The position numbers and the translations under genes are program-made. The notes under the pieces were generated by a model. That model was not told the DNA's origin. It did no database searches and saw only the letters and a program-made list of their open reading frames with translations. A stretch of DNA of 10,885 nt from an uncultured Thalassolituus sp. (GTDB lineage: Bacteria; Pseudomonadota; Gammaproteobacteria; Pseudomonadales; Oceanobacteraceae), in assembly GCA_913054055.1 (NCBI GenBank), contig CAJXIT010000093.1, positions 1-10,885 on the forward strand. The letters are read 5' to 3'. Below, piece by piece: positions 6,681 to 10,885 of the stretch (positions within the stretch are counted from its first letter, which is position 1; each line of letters starts with the position of its first letter).

Positions 6681-7430
6681 ATGAAAAAACATCTAATCGC
6701 GATTATTGGTGGTACCGGTTTAACGGAATACGAAGGCTTAGAAGTCATTAAAACGGTTGAAGCTGAAACGGCCCTAGGTACACCAAGTGCACCTTTGATA
6801 TTTGGAAAGCTACAAGACCAAGATGTGGTTTTTTTAGCTCGCCATGGAAAGGCACACTCCGTTGCGCCACATAGGGTGAATTATCGAGCAAATATTCTTG
6901 CCTTAAAAGAGGCGGGCGTAACACAAATCATTGCCGTTAATGCGGTAGGGGGGATTACTGAGAAAATGGTATCCGGTGCCATTTGTACCCCAGACCAAAT
7001 AATCGATTACACACACGGGCGCTCAGATACATTTTTTGATGGCGATTATCAGCCGTTGGATCATGTTGACTTTAGCTACCCATACGATGCTCAAGTGAAT
7101 GCAGAGCTGAATCAAGCCGCGGATCAAGTACAGGTACCCGTTGAAAGTTCAGGGGTGTATGGTGCGACACAGGGCCCTAGATTAGAAACTGCTGCTGAAG
7201 TGTTGCGCTTAGAAAAAGATGGCTGTGACATGGTAGGAATGACGGGGATGCCGGAAGCGGTTCTGGCCAGAGAGTTGGGGTTGCCTTACGCTTGCTTAGC
7301 GCTAGTGGTTAATCCAGCGGCAGGTAAAAGCGATCAGTTGATTACCATGGATGACATTCGTCGAGTGATTGCCACAGGTATGTTGGATATTAAGAAAGTG
7401 ATTGCTCAATACTTAGCAAATAAACGTTGA
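6681..7430 (+). CDS. S-methyl-5'-thioinosine phosphorylase (MTAP/PNP family)
   Basis: A 249-residue cytoplasmic phosphorylase. It has the phosphate loop IGGTGLT (9-15), ARHGKAH (53-59), HRVNYRANI (64-72), NAVGG (87-91), TQGPRLET (163-170) and MVGMTGMPEA (184-193). The base-binding region reads ALVVNPAAGK (207-216). Asn211 stands where adenine-specific methylthioadenosine phosphorylases have Asp, as in Pseudomonas aeruginosa PA3004, which prefers methylthioinosine. The enzyme would split methylthioinosine with phosphate into hypoxanthine and 5-methylthioribose-1-phosphate. This salvages the methylthioadenosine left by polyamine and homoserine-lactone synthesis after deamination. A matching MTA deaminase is not in the window. 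It starts 14 nt after the MscS gene with TAAG 5 nt before the ATG, and is the last gene of the operon before the terminator at 7453. Confidence 0.9.
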   Translation: MKKHLIAIIGGTGLTEYEGLEVIKTVEAETALGTPSAPLIFGKLQDQDVVFLARHGKAHSVAPHRVNYRANILALKEAGVTQIIAVNAVGGITEKMVSGAICTPDQIIDYTHGRSDTFFDGDYQPLDHVDFSYPYDAQVNAELNQAADQVQVPVESSGVYGATQGPRLETAAEVLRLEKDGCDMVGMTGMPEAVLARELGLPYACLALVVNPAAGKSDQLITMDDIRRVIATGMLDIKKVIAQYLANKR

Positions 7431-7452
7431 ATAGACTTTTTCGTGAATGAAT

Positions 7453-7490
7453 AAAAAAGCCGCTACTTTTTTAAAAGTTGCGGCTTTTTT
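7453..7490. terminator. Bidirectional intrinsic terminator between convergent operons
   Basis: The arms AAAAAAGCCGCTACTTTT (7453-7470) and AAAAGTTGCGGCTTTTTT (7473-7490) pair over 18 positions with a single T-T mismatch, around a 2-nt loop. The G/C core is flanked by A6 and T6, so either strand gives a hairpin followed by a U run. It lies 22 nt past the methylthioinosine phosphorylase stop and 21 nt past the csiV stop, and serves both. Confidence 0.93.
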
Positions 7491-7511
7491 GTGGGCGCTT
7501 GTGACGGTTAG

Positions 7512-8240
7512 CTAGATTCGCGCGTTTAACGCTGATTCAACTTGCGGTTCGTTTGTGGGTACTGGATTTTGCTCCTCTTGTTTATCCAGAGGATGCTCAA
7601 TTGGAAGAATGCGGATCAGTACTCCAATACTTGGGTGATCAATGTAGTGCAGCTCTTTACTGCGCATTCGACGGGTTTGCGATAAAGATAGCGAATCGCT
7701 GATGGTTAAAGCATTTTTAGGTAAGTATTGCAGCTCTATATTGGTATGAAGGTAGCGAGCAACTTGTAAATGGAATAACCCTTTTAATTGTGGCTGATTC
7801 AGTACCTGTTGAGAGCTCTCAAAATAGATAGGAAGACTATGTTGTTGATCATATACAGGTTGGACCCATTGGGCGTTGTATAGAATGACCTGTTTTACTG
7901 GATCCAGTTTATTGGTGATTTCAATCCAATCTTCCCCAATAGTTTGTAAGGTATAAGGCAAAGCGTTTGCATTTTCATGGTGTAAAGAAAGTGGAGCATT
8001 AATGCCTGACTCAGCCAGTGTAAAAGTGCGTTCATCAGGGTATAGGCGAATCACATCACCCATATCCAATTGAATCTTTTCATAGTTAAATGATTCATCG
8101 GTTCTTCTGTCGTGTTTTTGTTGAAAGAATGCCACGTTGATTTGATACCAGCGGGCTTTTTTTACTTTACTCTCTTCTGCAAAAACAGAACTGACAAATA
8201 GTGTGCTGGTGATAGCCAGGAGCAGGGGAATTGTTTTCAT
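7512..8240 (-). CDS. csiV: CsiV-family periplasmic peptidoglycan-binding protein
   Basis: A 242-residue exported protein. Its signal peptide is cut after about residue 21 (VFA before EES). Family-like segments are RWYQINVAFFQQ (30-41), VILYNAQWVQPV (118-129), the RYLHTNIELQYLP strand (162-174), and RRMRSKELHYIDHPSIGVLI (190-209), the most typical part. The last 25 residues are polar and Pro-rich, probably disordered. In Vibrio cholerae CsiV binds peptidoglycan and works with LpoA to activate the synthase PBP1A. The same role is inferred here but not shown, since lpoA and the synthase are not in the window. It begins 2 nt after the mfd stop, has only a weakly placed AAGG upstream, and is probably translated from the mfd transcript. 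The mfd-csiV pairing also occurs in other gammaproteobacteria, as I recall. Confidence 0.85.
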   Translation of the reverse strand: MKTIPLLLAITSTLFVSSVFAEESKVKKARWYQINVAFFQQKHDRRTDESFNYEKIQLDMGDVIRLYPDERTFTLAESGINAPLSLHHENANALPYTLQTIGEDWIEITNKLDPVKQVILYNAQWVQPVYDQQHSLPIYFESSQQVLNQPQLKGLFHLQVARYLHTNIELQYLPKNALTISDSLSLSQTRRMRSKELHYIDHPSIGVLIRILPIEHPLDKQEEQNPVPTNEPQVESALNARI

Positions 8241-8242
8241 AT

Positions 8243-10885
8243 CTAAGCTGGCCTTGATAATAGTTCTAGCGTTTTTGAAATAGTGGTAAATCGGCTTTCA
8301 GCATCTGGCATGTCTTCAATGAACTTTAATGCATTGGCTCCATCCAGTTTATAGCTTGACGGTTTCGTTTGAACTAAGCGAACCATGGTGTAAGGGTCAA
8401 TACTGGTTTCAGCTCCAAACTCAATACGCCCTTGGCTGTCACCAGCATCTAACTTGACGATGCCAAGAGATGCAAGTTGGAATTTAAGTTCTGTGACGCG
8501 ACATAGATATTTAACTTGGTTTGGCAATAAACCAAAGCGATCAATCATTTCAACCTGAAGGTCTTTCAGCTCTTCTTTATTTTTGGCGGCTGAAATACGT
8601 TTATACATAATCAGACGATTGTGTACGTCTGGCATAAAGTCATCTGGGATTAACGCGGGTATGCGAAGATTGATTTCTGCCCCAGCTTGTAGCGGGTCGT
8701 CTATGTTCAGTACTTTGCCAGCTTTGACCGCCTCTACTGCACGGTCTAGTAAGTCCATGTATAAGCTAAAGCCAATGTTTTGAATGTGCCCGCTTTGCTC
8801 GTCACCTAGGAGCTCACCTGCGCCACGAATCTCTAAGTCGTGAGTGGCCAGCATAAAGCCTGCACCAAGGTCTTGTGCATGTGAAATTGCATCAAGACGT
8901 TTTTCAGCATCCTTGGTTACTTTCTTTTCTACGGGAGTCATGAGGTAAGCATAAGCTTGGTGGTGACTACGACCCACTCGACCTCGTAATTGGTGTAGTT
9001 GAGCGAGGCCAAATTTATCTGCCCGCTCAATAATAATGGTGTTGGCGTTAGGTACATCAATGCCGGTTTCAATAATGGTGGTACACATTAATACATTGAA
9101 GCGTTTATGATAAAAGTCGCTCATAACGGATTCTAATTCACGTTCAGACATTTGCCCGTGAGCAACTCCTATGCGTGCATCAGGCACCAGCTTGGCTAAC
9201 TCTTCGGCAGCTTTTGCTATGGTTTTCACTTCATTGTGCAATACATAAACTTGACCGCCGCGAAGAATTTCACGCAGTACGGCTTCTTTTATTAAATGCT
9301 CGTCCCAGGTTTTAACAAAGGTTTTCACTGCTAAGCGTTTAGCGGGCGGTGTGGCAATGATAGAAAGATCTCGCACACCGGCCATGGCCATGTTTAAAGT
9401 TCGTGGAATAGGGGTGGCGGTCATGGTTAAAATATCCACTTCAGCTCTTAGGGCTTTTACTTTTTCTTTTTGCCCTACGCCAAATCGATGTTCTTCATCA
9501 ATAATTAATAAACCCAGGTCTTTAAATTTTACATCTCCCTGTAAAATTTTGTGGGTACCTACAACAATGTCAGCGCTGCCATCTTCTAATGCTTTAATAG
9601 CGGCGTTTTTTGCTTGGCCAGTTTTAAAACGCGACAGGCCTTCAATTTTTATGGGCCAATCCGCAAAGCGGTTTTGAAAGGTTTCTAAGTGTTGTTGGGC
9701 TAACAGTGTGGTAGGTACAAGTACAGCAACTTGCTTGCCTCCTTGCACGGCCATGAATGCTGCACGTAAGGCCACTTCGGTTTTGCCAAAGCCCACGTCA
9801 CCACATACTAGGCGGTCCATGGGTCTGGCTTTCATCATGTCGGTAATAACTGCATTGATGGCGGTTTTTTGGTCGACGGTTTCTTCAAAAGGGAAGTCAG
9901 ACGCAAAAATTTCGTAATCGTCTCTTGGGAATTCATAGTTGTGCCCCGGTTTTGCTTCACGTTTGGCATAAACTTCTAGTAGCTCGGCTGCGGTATCGCG
10001 AATTTTTTCTAAAGCTTTTTTACGTTGGGCGGACCATTTTTCCGTGCCCAGTTTATGCATGGGGGCCATGTCAGTATCAGCGCCACTATAGCGGCTGATA
10101 AGATGCAAAGAAGAAACCGGTACATACAACTTGGCATCATCTGCGTATTTCAACATAACAAATTCAGTGGCGTCGCCATCTAGCTCAATGGTTTCCATGC
10201 CAATGTAGCGCCCAACCCCGTGCTCCATGTGTACAACAGCCGCACCGGGTGTTAATTCAGTGAGATTGCGAATGACATTTTCGCTTTGATCTTTTTCTTC
10301 TTTTTGTCGGCGACGCTGGCGTATGCGCTCACCAAAAAGTGCGTTTTCGCTAATGATCCATGTATTAATTTGTTCGCTGAAGAATGTGTCTTCCAGTGGT
10401 GCTTCTGTGATGGCAAATTCAAAATCGGTGTGTTTAAGGTCTTGCCAACTGTCGATGATGTGAGGAGTCACATCAATACGCTTTAATAATTCTAATAACG
10501 ACTCTCTTCGCCCTGAACTCTCTACACTAAATACGATTGGCTGAGAGGCTTCCATTAAGAAGGATTCAAGTTTAGCCAGAGGTTTGTCTAATTTATGATC
10601 GACTTGTATGTTGGGTTTTTCAATTTGAGTGAAGTTGAATTTCCCTTTTTGCTCATTGATAACTGTAGCGCTTTGTTTGATGCGCGGATAATTTTTAAAA
10701 TGAGCAAAGGTCTCGTTTTGATTTAAGTAAATTTCTTTTGGCGCTAAAACTGGGTGGCGGATGTCGTGCCTGCGATCTTCATATCTGTGTTCTATGTCTT
10801 TCCAGCTTTGTTCTATGGTTTGCTCTAGCTTTTCGTTGAAAATAAGCTGGCAATTATCAGGCAGGTAATCAAATAAGGTAGCCGT
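8243..10885 (-). CDS. mfd: Transcription-repair coupling factor Mfd, N-terminus outside window
   Basis: 880 residues are visible; full-length Mfd is about 1150, so roughly 270 N-terminal residues are missing. The frame is open to the right edge: bases 10556-10885 read on as ATLFDYLPDN... within the UvrB-like module, so the ATG at 10555 is internal. Mfd pushes stalled RNA polymerase off DNA and recruits UvrA to start strand-specific repair. In visible numbering, the RNA-polymerase interaction domain is about 210-275 (GAAVVHMEHGVGRYIG). The helicase has Walker A GDVGFGKT (362-369), DEEH (463-466), TATPIPRT (489-496) and motif VI QLRGRVGRS (632-640). The translocation (TRG) motif region is about 669-694 (QDLGAGFMLATHDLEIRGAG). 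The C-terminal autoinhibitory UvrA-binding domain follows, from about 735. No disruption is visible. csiV follows after 2 nt. Confidence 0.97.
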   Translation of the reverse strand, partial: TATLFDYLPDNCQLIFNEKLEQTIEQSWKDIEHRYEDRRHDIRHPVLAPKEIYLNQNETFAHFKNYPRIKQSATVINEQKGKFNFTQIEKPNIQVDHKLDKPLAKLESFLMEASQPIVFSVESSGRRESLLELLKRIDVTPHIIDSWQDLKHTDFEFAITEAPLEDTFFSEQINTWIISENALFGERIRQRRRQKEEKDQSENVIRNLTELTPGAAVVHMEHGVGRYIGMETIELDGDATEFVMLKYADDAKLYVPVSSLHLISRYSGADTDMAPMHKLGTEKWSAQRKKALEKIRDTAAELLEVYAKREAKPGHNYEFPRDDYEIFASDFPFEETVDQKTAINAVITDMMKARPMDRLVCGDVGFGKTEVALRAAFMAVQGGKQVAVLVPTTLLAQQHLETFQNRFADWPIKIEGLSRFKTGQAKNAAIKALEDGSADIVVGTHKILQGDVKFKDLGLLIIDEEHRFGVGQKEKVKALRAEVDILTMTATPIPRTLNMAMAGVRDLSIIATPPAKRLAVKTFVKTWDEHLIKEAVLREILRGGQVYVLHNEVKTIAKAAEELAKLVPDARIGVAHGQMSERELESVMSDFYHKRFNVLMCTTIIETGIDVPNANTIIIERADKFGLAQLHQLRGRVGRSHHQAYAYLMTPVEKKVTKDAEKRLDAISHAQDLGAGFMLATHDLEIRGAGELLGDEQSGHIQNIGFSLYMDLLDRAVEAVKAGKVLNIDDPLQAGAEINLRIPALIPDDFMPDVHNRLIMYKRISAAKNKEELKDLQVEMIDRFGLLPNQVKYLCRVTELKFQLASLGIVKLDAGDSQGRIEFGAETSIDPYTMVRLVQTKPSSYKLDGANALKFIEDMPDAESRFTTISKTLELLSRPA

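Noticed and set aside
7958..7970. Palindrome GCAAA-GCG-TTTGC resembling an operator
   Set aside because: It lies inside the csiV coding region, far from any promoter, and its half-sites (CAAA/TTTG) are not the PsrA AAAC/GTTT arrangement.
9351..9677. Plus-strand open frame opposite the mfd helicase domain
   Set aside because: It is the shadow of conserved helicase motifs on the minus strand, with no family resemblance of its own.

Overview
The window suggests a marine-type gammaproteobacterium from the Oceanospirillales/Pseudomonadales area. That is an inference from three things: moderate-to-low GC codon use, a PsrA-like fatty-acid regulator next to nagZ, and the order psrA ... nagZ ... methylthioinosine phosphorylase, then convergent csiV and mfd. 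I recall that order from Pseudomonas. Nearly every base is coding, and no tRNA, rRNA, insertion sequence or CRISPR array is visible. Both ends of the window cut a gene.

Region 1 (1-3287, + strand) is a tightly packed three-gene set. It holds the C-terminal half of an RND/MMPL-type inner-membrane exporter, a periplasmic LolA-like carrier that overlaps it by 4 nt, and a secreted protein that looks like an outer-membrane beta-barrel. Together they could move a hydrophobic (lipid-like) cargo from the inner membrane across the periplasm to the outer membrane. The cargo is unknown.

Region 2 (3288-3427) is the only sizeable non-coding gap on the + strand. It carries a weak hairpin and then a good sigma70-type promoter. 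Two abutting copies of the PsrA-type operator (AAAC-N4-GTTT) sit on and just after the -10 box, which points to autorepression of the TetR-family gene that follows.

Region 3 (3428-7430, + strand) is a probable five-gene operon with gaps of at most 15 nt: psrA, a YkuD-fold L,D-transpeptidase-like enzyme without a signal peptide, nagZ, an MscS-family channel, and a methylthioinosine phosphorylase. The signal-less YkuD protein beside nagZ fits a cytoplasmic L,D-carboxypeptidase of peptidoglycan recycling (ElsL-like) better than a periplasmic crosslinking enzyme.

Region 4 (7431-7511) contains a nearly perfect hairpin flanked by A and T runs. It can end transcription from both sides.

Region 5 (7512-10885, - strand) has mfd, with its 5' end outside the window, followed 2 nt later by csiV, a peptidoglycan-synthesis accessory protein. 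The mfd frame is open to the right edge of the window, so it does not start at the internal ATG at 10555.
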